A stretch of DNA of 64,000 nucleotides, from assembly GCA_047967505.1 (NCBI GenBank), contig CM106540.1; one strand, written 5' to 3'. The position numbers were made by a program, and so were the translations under genes. This stretch comes from Dipteris shenzhenensis. Lineage: Eukaryota > Polypodiophyta > Polypodiopsida > Gleicheniales. Of the stretch, positions 33,010 through 43,025 are shown one piece after another. Every line of letters starts with the position of its first letter. Position 1 is the first letter of the stretch. Below the pieces are notes generated by a model that saw only the letters and a list, made by a program, of their open reading frames with translations, searched no databases and was not told the origin of the DNA.

Positions 33010-34893
33010 ACTTTGTCATGAAGATTCCCATAGAATATCTAGTGGCATTGGAGTGAAGTAGTCCGGATGTGGAAGTCCGAGGATTCACAACTTCGATCTC
33101 TCAGTTACACGAGATAGCATCAATTATCCAAGGCTTGGTGCAAACACTTCACGGAAAATGAGCAACACTTTGTTTGAGATTGTTGCACCCTACAATTTGT
33201 GACCCGTGATTGCATATGCAAGTGTTAAAGGAAATGTCGATTTGTGGTACCAGATGCCATTCATAGCCTTTCGTTGATGTTTGGAATGGCATATTGTAAT
33301 TGTTGCTTAAGTTGTGTTGATGACGACAATAATTCCGATTATCATGCCCATTGCAAATGTACTAATTTCATGAATCTTGCATGTTGCTCCATTTGCAGCA
33401 CCGCCGATGGTGAGGTCAATGTTTTTTGTAATCATCGCCCTTGCTCCGATGTTGATTTTGCTGATCTCATTGAAAGTACTATCATTCAGCCATTCGTAAA
33501 GTGCTGGTTTTTCAATAGCATTTGTATGAATAGGGATATGAACAACATTCGACTCTGGTGGATGAAATTTTTCTATCACAATAGGTCGTTGTATGTGCGC
33601 ACGTCTACTCTATGCATGCATATAATGGTGGTTCTTCTGTCAATGAACCAAAGAGCCTCTTCTTTGTTGTTGATAATGCATTGGCCAAGGCATTCAGTGA
33701 TCTCTAGCTCCGTAGGCTTTCTTTATCTAATTGAGTGGAGAAAGGCCAATAATGGCAAGTCCTGTGCATGAAGCACAGAGAAATTCATATGATACATCTG
33801 TCCATGTGCCCAGTGCGATGATGATGTCAGATGGCATGGAGCACATAATTCTGCCTAATGCTTACATATTGGTGGTAGTTGGGCCAGGTTGTCGAATAGT
33901 ATCACTAACTTTTGCTTAAATGGGTTGAGCAATGTGCCATTAGTGACGTTTACTATTTGCAGAACCATCAGATTGAAAGTCATCCTCGTTAACTTGGACA
34001 TCTCATCAATGATAATTGCATCGACTTCCTTGATAGCATTGAGCCACTCATCTTTCTCATGGATGGACATGTGGGTATTAATTACTGCAGATTGGAATCT
34101 TGAATTGGTAGTGTACTATTGTGGCAATGCTTCTTAATAGTATCACAATGGCTACTCCAATCGACGCAGTCAATAGGACCGTCTTGTTTTGTGAGATCAA
34201 ATGTGAGACGTAGTACTTTATGAGAAAGGTCTTTCCACTTCCTGTAGTACCAATGATGATGTGAAATCTTGTCTTTGATGCTACAAGTTGTCTAAATATG
34301 GAACCTTGTTCGCTTGTAAGTGCTGCGTTAGCAACCATCTTGAACTCATGCAAGATTTGTAGCATCTTTAATCTTGTTTGATTCTCAGTAGCTCGTTGGT
34401 CAACAGCTGGTGTCTCCATAGGATTGTCTCGGATGAATGTGACTTTATGTAAAATCATGTTGATTAGTTGGTTTGTATGATTGGTTGTAAGTAGGTTTTG
34501 TTGTGTGTACTCTATGATGTACATTTCAAGGTCCTCATTATTCAACACGAGGTCACGCATTTGACATTCCACAAAGTACGATTCTATAATAGTATGGTTT
34601 TCCGATATGAGCTTGGCATCATTTTGAAAGCTCTTTTTCTGCAGAAGCACATTGTAGAAGGACCCTTCGGGCTGATAACCAAGGTGGTATTTAGTGAATC
34701 TGATGACCCTGATGTTCTTTACTACATGATTATCGAAAACATCGTTGCTGATTTTGTTACGCATGTTTTGTTTTGGTTGATGGGTCACATATGTTTTGTG
34801 ATACTCGTAGAATGTGGTATCCTTAAGGAATGTGGGCCTTCCACAATAGAAATTGACCGGATGCATGACAACATCATGGTTTCTTGAGATCAT
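33010..34893 (-). pseudogene. PIF1-type helicase of a Helitron-like element
   Basis: Minus strand: TSEQGSIFRQLV and RFHIIIGTTGSGKTFLIKYY (Walker A, about 34228-34263), TVLLTASIGVAIVIL, IVHYQFKIPI; then WLNAIKEVDAIIIDEMSKL (Walker B, about 34005), KLVILFDNLAQLPPIC (motif III), then KINIGARAMITKNIDLTIGG, and near 33220-33050 LAYAITGHKL, GATISNKVL and LMLSRVTERSKL (motifs V-VI). This is the complete motif series of the SF1B PIF1 helicase used by Helitrons for rolling-circle transposition. Stops and frameshifts fall between blocks, so it is dead. The Rep part precedes it at 34894-36830. A cellular PIF1 is unlikely given the Helitron-type sequence upstream. Confidence 0.85.
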
Positions 34894-36830
34894 TCGTTGA
34901 TGTAGTGCAGTGGGAGATGAGTTGACATAGTGAACAAAAGCGCTCTTTGTGGATTACTGGGATCTGCAAGCAATTGAGTGCAGCCTCTATTGGTGACACT
35001 TGTTTTGATAGGAGGGCTGCTACCATGAGTTTCAATTCCAATGTGTCGAGATTCTGCAATCCCAATCATGATGCATCCTCTGGCCGAATGTTTAATTTTC
35101 CCATTCGCTCTGCCTTCATTGCGTATTTGAGAAGGTAGTGTGATATCACAGTTTGTCACGCATTGTATATTTCATGTGGGCTCCCCATAGGAGCAACAAT
35201 ATTGGATGGTAAGGAAAGGCATTTCGATGCTCGAACATGGGATGAAAGTAAAGCCATCTTTGTGTATGGGGATTTAGGACAGGTTTAGGGGTCAGCTGTA
35301 CCTCAAAAGGAAATCCATACTTACATGAGTGATGTGCTGGTCCGGTATAGTAGCTTCTTTGGCAAATATGCAACTGTTTTGATAATATTAGATTGCGCAG
35401 TGTTGTAGTTTGAGGTTGTGCATCATCTTGTTTGGGAATGTATGCACCAATCTCATTCGTTATTTGTGGACAATCGTTTTCATGAACTCATAGTATGAGA
35501 TGTACATGGAGGGATCCCCTATTTTGTATTTCGTATCAAACAACATGGTGGTTGATGCGGCCCAGAAGACCATTTGATGGTAGTATGTTTTTGCCCATGA
35601 ATAAATGGAATCATGTGTGAAGTAGAGTCTCGCATTCAACGAAAAAGTCTTTCCAAGAGAACTGTTCGTTGTACTTTTTTGTGATGCTCTCTATAGTGCT
35701 GATATCTTGCCATCATGTATCCAACACCTCATCTACCAGTAAATGTTAAGGGGAAGTCTAGAAGACCCCAAGTGTCAACCATTGCTATTAGATCCTTCAA
35801 TTTTCTGTGATGCCATGATGGTGTTCCGGGCATTGTGGATGGCATGCTGGAGTGTAACACATGCTTGATCGCATCTTCATCAGTAGCATCTCGATTGCTT
35901 TTCTTGAATTGATCAATATCATGTTGTACACATCGTGTTGCTACTATTTGCAATCATTGATTGCTTGCTTTAGTTGAGACATAATTAGCTTGTACAATGT
36001 GTAGATTGAGAACAATGTACTTATTCTAAATTTGATGTAGTTAGGAAATTGAATGGACCCTTCGCAGTTACCATGTGCAAATGGAAATAAAAAAGGAAAC
36101 TCTATCATTGAGATGTCAAGGCAACCACTGCTGGTTGCAGGAAGCCCGTTCACTTGGAATGATGCCACCCTCTCTGATAGCATTTCTGTGGCTCATGGTT
36201 GTATTGATCCAAGCTCGTGTGTGTCCTTGGTTTGAAAAGCTCGACGATTTCCATGTTCTACAGTAATGATAGTTCTGACTATGATTCTGCTATTGACATC
36301 AGCTCAAATGGCATGAACTCTTCGTGTATTTGTAAGATACTTGAAATAGATTCGAGAGGCAAGATGCACGTGCCTATCATTGAGATTTGTTCACTCATCC
36401 ATTTTTTCATATTTGTATACGATCAGGTTATTTATTATGTTATATGCCATGATGTTTGAGAGCTCAGTTTTGCCACCACGTCTCTTGTCAGAGTTGAATC
36501 TATAGTTGGTTTCATCCATGAAATCAATCAATGGATTGTCCAACAACGATCTTCGGTCGAGCATGCCTTTCGTAACTGTGTTGGTTGTGGACATTACTAA
36601 ACTGAGATGATTATGCAGGTGGCTCAGCTTTAACAATCGATGTATGTAATCTAGTAGCAATTGTACCATGTATGTAGATCGTTGTGTATTTTGCGAGCAA
36701 CTGTGGCATGGTGTGCATGTTACTTTGATACCCGATTGTTGTCTTTGTGCCAACATGGAAGAGTAGCAGCAAATCTCCGCTTGTACTTGCATAAGGCTAG
36801 GAATAACCTCTCTTAGGAACCTCAACATGC
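34894..36830 (-). pseudogene. Helitron Rep-like N-terminal region
   Basis: Minus strand: CTPCHSC near 36710, then IEFPFLFPFAHGNCEGSIQF (about 36110), the FP.LFP.G...P block; MPGTPSWHHRKLKDLIAMVD and WGLLDFPLTFTGR (about 35800), the LG.P..F.T.T block of the Helitron-like N domain; QLHICQRSYYTGP with CKYGFPFEVQL (about 35360), and WLYFHPMFEHRNAFPYHPIL with LLWGAHMKY (about 35200). Order and spacing agree with Helitron proteins. I could not find a clear HUH motif, which may be lost through decay near 35450-35600, and the catalytic tyrosine region is not certain. Confidence 0.7.
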
Positions 36831-36832
36831 AA

Positions 36833-36960
36833 CTTCTACTTGCAAATCCTACATGCGATTCCTACATGCATTTTCTACTTGCAAGTCCTACATGTGATTC
36901 CTACATGCAAGTTCTACATGCAACATGCAACATCCAACTCCTACATGTAACTTGCAATAT
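36833..36960. repeat. Short tandem repeat (CCTACATGCAA-like)
   Basis: About eight degenerate copies of a 13-17 bp unit such as TTCCTACATGCAA or TTCTACTTGCAAG. It directly abuts the first codons of the Helitron-like N-terminal frame on the minus strand. Confidence 0.8.
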
Positions 36961-37099
36961 ATGGAACACTTGCCGGCCCTAAACTTTGATGCTCCAACCC
37001 AATAATGCCGATTGGGACGTCAACCTTAGCCTCAGCTTATTGTGGGACCTTATTTTTCATGGGACAATCCATACAGGCATGGCTGATGCCACAATCTCT

Positions 37100-37459
37100 T
37101 CAGAGTGGTTGGAAAGTAGCGGGGCTACCACGATGAGGGCACTCCGCGATCCGGTGATTCTCTCCACAACCGTAGCACTTGATTGGCGCTCCATATGTAT
37201 TGGGCCAAACTTGATTCGCATAGATTGGTATTAAACCTTCTGCTCCTTCCACATAGTACACTGGGTACTCAACTTCATACTCAAATGGCAAATCCACCTC
37301 CTTGGCTTGAAGGTGTTGTATTGGAACTACTAGAGGAGCTGGATTTGGTGCTCTTGGATATGGTCGTGGATTTTGATTCCTGAGTAATTGCGGGAATTGT
37401 GTCTGGAAGGAAAGAGGATTCAACCTCGGGGCGGGTTGTTGCACATGTTGAAGATGCAA
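37100..37459 (-). pseudogene. Gypsy gag zinc-knuckle fragment
   Basis: 119 open codons on the minus strand, proline/glutamine-rich at the start (HVQQPAPRLNPLSFQTQFPQ), then CYGCGENHRIAECPHRG, a zinc knuckle with one residue fewer than the standard CX2CX4HX4C. Typical of the C-terminus of gypsy Gag. It lies on the RT side of the minus-strand gypsy at 38.4-40.4 kb, where gag should not be, so it belongs to a different copy or a rearranged one. Confidence 0.65.
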
Positions 37460-37624
37460 CTATTTTCATCATGGCCACTGACTACGCAAATATGGCACCA
37501 CAACCTAGGCGATGGATTTGCTTGTGCAATGATCCTGGCTCTTAGGACCGGGCATTCATTTGCTGTATGATTGCGTATGCAGTGTGGACACCATCATACA
37601 TTTTCTCGCCGTGGGTAAGTTTGT

Positions 37625-37690
37625 TGAGGATGGAAGGGGGGGAGGTGGAGGGGGTGGAGGGGTAGGGGGGGAAGAGGATGGAGGCTAGAT
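37625..37690 (+). repeat. G-rich low-complexity tract
   Basis: Runs such as GGGGGGGGAGG, GGAGGGGGTGGAGGGG and TAGGGGGGGAAG on the plus strand; several G runs of four or more close together, consistent with G-quadruplex potential. Confidence 0.7.
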
Positions 37691-38395
37691 TCATGCCCTG
37701 CAAGTGCTTGTTGGTTCATCGTTAAGAGTTGTGGTTCTGGATTGGGAAAGAAGGAAGGAGAGAAAGTGAAAGAAGGGTGAATTCGTTGCTAGATGTGAAG
37801 GGCTAAGAGAGAGAGAGAGGTGTAGTTAGGAGGAAGCAGTGAGGTCCGGGTAGAGATGAGGCGAACCAAGAGGATCCCGCATACGAGCTGGCTGCTCAAG
37901 GAACACGTTGGCAGGCAGAAGAGGAGCATAGGGAGGTGCGCAGCAGGCTGGAGCCAGATCGCAATCTGGGCCAGGTGCTATTCGGGGGGGCCTGGAGGCT
38001 AAGAAAAGCACCATCTCCTCCCAGTTTGGAGGGTGGGATTTCGAAAAGAAGGGCTTTCTAAAAGCCTGATTACCCGGGGTGGTGGTAAGCTAATTGAAGT
38101 TTAAGCTGTTGGATCCATACCTAATAGTGGAGATGGTAGAAAACTTATTGAATGATGGATGGATGGTTGCATTGTATTGAATGAGTTTTGCTCTAGAAAA
38201 TTTTCTACGAAATGGTGTAAATGTAAATGCCATTGATACCGCCCATCAAATCCAGCTTTTTGACACATATTACAATTGTACTACCTTCTTCAAAGAAGAA
38301 AATACTGAAGAAGAGAAAGGAGAAAAGGAAGGTAGTGCCTCTGAGAGTGATGACTCTAGCTCTAGTGATGAGGAGGATGATAACATTCTTTAAGT
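37691..38395. other. No gene assigned
   Basis: Contains a plus-strand 70-codon frame at 38181-38393 with a very acidic serine-rich tail (EEEKGEKEGSASESDDSSSS) that resembles the linker of a gypsy Gag, but nothing else supports it. The minus-strand gypsy RT stops abruptly at 38395, so a breakpoint lies there. Confidence 0.4.
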
Positions 38396-38960
38396 TAACG
38401 CATATTCTTAGCTTCTTGTTGCATTTAGGCATGATGACAATGGGTGAAACCCAATCAGTGTGCTCTATCTCATAGATGAATCCGGCATCTAAGAGTTTTT
38501 CCAGTGTGCCATACTTTGGATTTGTTCGATAAGGTCCACATACCTTAGGGTGGGCAACTTCCCTTATAGGTATTGTGTGTACTCCCACTTCTAGTGAAAT
38601 TCCTTTCATTTCCTTATGTGACCATGCTAGGCAGTCTTGGAATTCCATTAGGAGTGCTTTGAGCTTGGTTTCATCTTCCTATGTAAGTTGTTTCCCAATG
38701 AAAACCAATTTTTCTTCCTCCCCTTCAAGGGCGAGGTTTATTGTTCGAGTTTTTGTCGATCCCTCATAGATTGGAGTCTCTCCAATGCTATCGGTTTCTT
38801 GAACTTCAGATTCTCTTAGTGGTCTTGGCATTGCTATGGGGACACTACCACTTGTGTAATTCTTGAAGTACTCTGGCACTTCTCGAAGATCAGCCTCTGA
38901 TGGTGTTGAACTAGCTTGACATTTGTTATGGGTACTAGGTGGCATAGTATCATTAACCAA
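38396..38960 (-). pseudogene. Gypsy-2 RT N-terminal part
   Basis: Minus strand: YEGSTKTRTINLALEGEEEK and LVFIGKQLT (after which a stop), then MEFQDCLAWSHKEMKGI, PKVCGPYRTNPKYGTLEKLL, DAGFIYEIEHTDWVSPIVIM and KKLRICVNLK. This is the start of a Ty3-gypsy reverse transcriptase. It ends inside the block that normally reads CVDYR.LN, at a sharp junction with unrelated DNA, so the catalytic core is missing. Protease and gag of the same element follow at higher coordinates. Confidence 0.88.
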
Positions 38961-38963
38961 TTT

Positions 38964-39716
38964 TTAAGGCTCTTGGCGACTTTCTTTTTCTATAGTCTTT
39001 TGATCGAGCTTCATCCACACATGTGTCTTATACTTTCGAAACTTCTTATGTTGGGAATTGTGGGGTAACTTTTCCACTGGCAAAGTATTCCCAAGTAAGG
39101 GTTCATTTCCTATGCATACTCCTTCAAGTCCATCAGGGGACCATTCAAGAGGAGGTGGCTCAGATTTTGAGGGAGATGGCTTGGCAAGATACAATTCTAC
39201 AATCCTAGTTTGGTATCAGTCAAATTCATTGAAGTGTTTGGCCTTGGCTTTGTGGCGATATCCTCCTTCAGCTTTCAACTTTGGAGTTTCAACTTTGGGA
39301 AGATCTACCGCCATTAGGGCATGCAGAATGGCTAAGTCATTGTCAAAGACTTGATCTTCAAATTGAGCATTCTCAGTCTCAGTTTCAAGCTCGACTGCCA
39401 TTAGGCCATGCAAAATGGCTGTGTCATTGTCAAAGACTTGATCTTCAAATTGAGCATTCTCAGCCTCAGTTTCAAGGTCCCAAGGAAAATCTGAGTCCTT
39501 ATTGGTATGGGTACCTTCTTTAGGTTCATTATTCCACTCAAGGTCAACCATAAAGAATGGCACCTCTAGATCAATTGGTTCTTCATGTGTGAGTGGAGGA
39601 TCTACCTGCATGATCTTAGCATCAATTTGCGAGAAGATGGGGTCCAGTGAATGGCAGTTGTTAATGGTTGCCAATGCTTTTATCCAATTATTGACGTTGC
39701 TTTGTGTATCGCCCAC
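38964..39716 (-). pseudogene. Gypsy-2 protease-RT linker region
   Basis: Largely open in two frames (38964-39194 and 39216-39716). The upstream one contains two tandem copies of a 29-residue unit (TENAQFEDQVFDND plus AILH, LMAV). The downstream one ends KTHVWMKLDQKTIEK. No catalytic motif. Such acidic linkers between protease and RT occur in plant gypsy elements; the assignment rests on position and strand. Confidence 0.6.
39310..39483. repeat. 87-bp tandem duplication in Gypsy-2 pol
   Basis: GCCATTAGGGCATGCAGAATGGC at 39310 is repeated with few changes at 39397; the following 60 bases are nearly identical. 87 bp is 29 codons, so the frame is kept. Confidence 0.88.
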
Positions 39717-39719
39717 TAT

Positions 39720-40450
39720 GGCATGCTATTGCAGTGGAGCTAATTTTCTTGAGATTGTTGTTGAAGATGTTTCATCCAACGCTCTAGGCACAATTGGTTT
39801 TATTGCTAGTGTCCCCACATTGACACTTACTGCGGTGTCGCGATATCGTAGAGCTCCTTGGATAGGACATTTACACCTGCTCCACCATCCACTATGGCTT
39901 GGACTTCATCATCTGCCTTATGGATCAAAGGCACAATGATGTTGTGTATGTCATCTCTCTCACCCATCCACATAGGGATATCTTCTATGTCTTCCATAGG
40001 TGGAGGGGGATTTGCTAGTTCAATCCAGCCTTTGAAACTCTCCTAGAGATTGGGAAAATTCCGTCATAGGATTCCGATGGGAATTGACACATGGCAACTT
40101 AGAATGCTAGAGAGTGCGGCTCCTTCAAGTTGGCGTGGCGGTACATTATGTTGCGGTTACTGTTGTTGGAATAGAGGCTTGAGTACATCATCAATACTTG
40201 GTGGGGATAAGTTAGGGATTGAATCTTGTGCTGCTCCTCAATTTCATATTGAGCTTGTTCCTTTTGTACCCATTGTTGAGGGGCCTGAAATCAAGCCTTC
40301 TCCACTTCTGCATTCGGGTATGAAGCTTCTTTTATTTGAGGCTCAGGAGCTGATGTGGATAAGCTTGGCTGCTCATTGCTTGGTGGAGGTAGAGGCACTT
40401 GTGCTTTCTTTTGAAGAAGTCATCTTGATTGAATTGGAATATTAGGGTCC
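39720..40450 (-). pseudogene. Gypsy-2 protease and gag tail
   Basis: Minus strand at about 40010-39841: EDIEDIPMWMGERDDIHNI, HKADDEVQAIVDGGAGVNVL, SKELYDIATP, a retropepsin active-site loop (D-G-G-A) with the hallmark GVN. Higher up, 40440-40050 is a proline/glutamine-rich sequence (KKAQVPLPPPSNEQPSLSTS; QQWVQKEQAQYE) typical of the Gag C-terminus. Stops interrupt both. Order on the minus strand, gag then protease then RT, is correct for a gypsy element. Confidence 0.72.
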
Positions 40451-40582
40451 TTGGAGGCCTCTTTTTGCTGGTGTGTAATTACATTAAGCATTGTGTTGAG
40501 TTCTACTTTGGTATTCCAAGCAATTGTCTCAAAGTGTCCATGATTCCTTGCACTCCACGTCCAAAAGCATGTCCTAACCTTG

Positions 40583-40745
40583 CAACTCCTCCTCCCCTCT
40601 GCTCCAACCTTTTAACCCAACCTCTCCCTCTCCTCCTCCCCCCTCCTCCTCCTCCCTCCTCCTCCTCCTCCTCCTCCTCCCTCCTTCTCCTCCTCCCTCC
40701 TCCTCCTCCTCCTCCCTCCTCCTCCCTTCTCCTCTCTCTCCTTCC
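40583..40745 (+). repeat. Long (CCT/CTC)n polypyrimidine tract
   Basis: Some 150 bases almost only C and T, mainly CCT and CTCCTCCC units. It makes artificial Ser/Pro/Leu-rich and, on the other strand, Arg/Glu/Gly-rich frames that should not be taken for genes. Confidence 0.93.
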
Positions 40746-40914
40746 CCCCCATGCTCTTACACCTTCTTCCTCTCCCACTCCTATGCTCCCCCTAAACCCT
40801 TAGTCCCTCAACCCTTGACCTCCATGATCCACGAGGGAGACGAGTTCTCCACCATGTACTCTACCATGAACCTTGGATCCTCCTTCTAACCCTTAAACCC
40901 CTTTCCTTATATCT

Positions 40915-41510
40915 CCCAATTGGAATATTGATTTTCGTGTTCATATTGATGGATCCAAGTATGCAATTGGGAGTGTGCTTTGTCAACCTGGTGAACATAA
41001 GAAAGATTACTCATTCTACTTTGTCAGTCGACAACTCAATGATGCGGAGATCAACTATACCACCACACAAAGAGAAGCCCCCTAGCAATGGCATATAGTG
41101 TTAAGAAAATTTGGCACTATCTATTGGTAAATGATTTTATTTTCTACACCGACCATCAAGCATTGCTTTATCTTGTGAACCGTCCGTGTACAACAGGAAG
41201 AATAACTAGATGGCTCCTCTTGCTTCAAGAATTCAACTTCAAAATAGTGGTCTGCAAAGGTGCCCAACACTACATTGCTAATCACATGTCTCGTGTCAAG
41301 TAGAGAGAAGAAGCCACTAGAGTAGAAGATGACTTACTAGATGCCACACTATTTCAGATAGATGTTGTTCTAGATTGGTGTGCAGATATAATTGGGTACT
41401 TAATGGCATGAAGACCACCCCGTGAAATGAAAGCAGTGGATGCCAGAAAACTAAATTTAAAAAATGCACCATTGCTGGAGAAGTATTTAATTCTTCAGGA
41501 GTGACCATGT
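40915..41510 (+). pseudogene. Ty3-gypsy RNase H and linker, plus strand
   Basis: Frame 1: FRVHIDGSKYAIGSVLCQPG, SFYFVSRQLNDAEINYTTTQ, then a one-base shift near 41080 into AMAYSVKKIWHYLLVNDFIF, YTDHQALLYLVNRP, GRITRWLLLLQEFNFKIVVC, GAQHYIANHMSRV. This is the gypsy RNase H with the D-x-S opening and the Y.TDHQAL block. After it, VEDDLLDATLFQID and ADIIGYLMA fit the linker to integrase. Orientation is opposite to Gypsy-2, so this is a third copy joined head-to-head near the CCT tract. Confidence 0.9.
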
Positions 41511-41972
41511 CCATTCATTCAATAGGAAAGATTTGTCCAAAGGATGGGGTTCCCTCTTAGTAGAGCTGCTATAGGCATTTTTACTTTCATGGACAAGAAT
41601 GCGGCTAGCGTTGCCACATCTTGAGGTTGGGTGAAGGCTCTCGACCTTCAAACCGCGACTCTTCAAACCCTTAAAGGACATAGGGCCCTCATCTGCCTCA
41701 TCAAAGGTAGGGATGGGCGGAATGTTGTTGGATCGAATTTTTCGACGAAAGCGAATCGGGGGTTTGCTAAGATGTGCGTGAAGTAGGTGCTGGCAACTAC
41801 TACTTGAAACGGGGCACTCTCCCATAGCCTTTGAAAGGGGGGGCTCATAAAATGGTTGCCATCATGGTAAAGAGGCTCTAAGAAAAACGAGTTCTTGGGA
41901 AATAGGTAGAAGGGGGGGATAATGTAATGGAGATTTAAATTTGAGTGGTGGGTGAGGGGGCTGACCCAACCC
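41511..41972. other. Upstream region of the DnaJ-type gene
   Basis: Boundary between the gypsy fragment and the host gene. Contains no clear TATA box; TTTAAAT at about 41934 is AT-rich 40 bp before the start codon. A minus-strand frame of 113 codons (41487-41825) has no recognisable domain. The promoter of the 41973 gene probably lies here. Confidence 0.4.
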
Positions 41973-42377
41973 ATGGCGCCTCCGCCTCTGCACCAAGCAC
42001 CTCCTCCCCCCTGGGCTGGTGCCCTCATCCTTACCACCGTCCTTGGCTTCCAAATCGCCTACCCTTTCCTTCTACGCTCGGTCCGCTTTTTTCTGGTATT
42101 CGTCACCATTTGCGCATCTTTTTGTGCGCATTCACGTTGGAGTTCCTCTTACAGATTTGTAACGGCTTCACCACCATTTCTTCTGGATTGCATTCACAAT
42201 ACACATTTGCAACCTCTGTGTCGTTGTTTAACGTTCAATGCAATCTGCCTCGTGCTCCAACAAGGCCCGCATAGCGCCATTGTTTCTTCAGGAGAGAAGC
42301 TGTATCCATTTCGATCACAGGCCACGCGTCGCTGAATTTACAATAAGCTGAATTCTGGACTGTGCTAATTATTAAAA

Positions 42378-42416
<39 letters not shown>

Positions 42417-43025
42417 TCTTGACATTTGTCACGATGTGCTGTCTGTTTCAGAGACCACAGAAATGCAGATATTGCCTTGGCGTTGGCAATAATGTAACTT
42501 ATTCTTTCGCCTCAACTCCTTTCAAGGTTCCTTTCTTTGGGAGGGGCGGGGGGGAGATTTTGCATCTTTTTCTTATATTAAACATTTTGTGGCACATAAT
42601 GAAGATTCTCAGGATTCTGAGGTTCCTAAGCTGTTGACTTTTCCCTTCAATTACTGACGTGTTGGATTTAATTTTTGTGCAGCTGTGTGTAGCTTGCAAA
42701 GGTAGGGGAAAGCAAGGTGCTGAACGTAAACATGCCCACTTTTTGCAAGATTCATTTCCTCGTTTATTTTTTTCATATGTGCGTATGCGTGTGTGGGGAA
42801 GGAGAGAGAGAGAGAGAGAGAGAGATTTGGTCGCACGTTTTGGTTATCATGGTTCCCTCCTTCTTCGTTTCAGGAGGCTTGTTCACAGGAAATGCATTGG
42901 AAAGGTGTCCTTCTTGTAGTGGAAGGGGCAAAGAATTGTGCAAGAAGTGCAATGGCACAGGCCTTGCTAACAGTTGGTTGTACAAGCCTGTAAGAAATGG
43001 AGGTTGGGGACCAAGGGGGGATTAA
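41973..43025 (+). CDS. Small DnaJ-type zinc-finger protein, four exons (model)
   Basis: Modelled exons 41973-42095, 42452-42493, 42683-42725, 42874-43025 (360 nt, 119 aa plus stop). All introns are GT-AG and phases agree (0, 0, 1). The N-terminus MAPPPLHQAPPPPWAG is followed by one hydrophobic segment (ALILTTVLGFQIAYPFLL, residues 17-34), a membrane anchor or part of a targeting signal. The rest carries four CXXCXGXG repeats: CRYCLGVG, CVACKGRG, CPSCSGRG, CKKCNGTG, binding two zinc ions in the DnaJ central-domain fold. The end is NSWLYKPVRNGGWGPRGD. There is no J domain. Small J-less proteins of this kind in plants (BSD2, LQY1, PSA2, ORANGE relatives) act mostly in plastids as chaperone or thiol-disulfide factors; the exact role here is inferred. 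Start context ccATGGcg is good. Exon 1's donor is the least certain (an alternative in-frame GT is at 42081). No lesion was seen, unlike everything around it, so it is likely functional. Confidence 0.78.
42382..42415 (+). repeat. (GA)n microsatellite in intron 1
   Basis: About 17 GA units inside intron 1 of the DnaJ-type gene, 36 bases before exon 2. Confidence 0.95.
42802..42825 (+). repeat. (GA)n microsatellite in intron 3
   Basis: About 12 GA units in intron 3, 50 bases before exon 4. Confidence 0.93.

Noticed and set aside
33244-33771. 175-codon plus-strand frame
   Set aside because: It is the complement of the helicase C-terminal region on the minus strand, which has real motifs.
34498-34887. 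129-codon plus-strand frame
   Set aside because: Shadow of the minus-strand Helitron frame at 34078-34893.
33010-34893. Cellular PIF1 helicase gene
   Set aside because: Frames are broken and the upstream sequence is of Helitron Rep type.
40503-40778. Arg/Glu/Gly-rich minus-strand frame and Leu/Pro/Ser-rich plus-strand frame
   Set aside because: Both are products of the CCT-rich simple repeat and carry no other protein signal.
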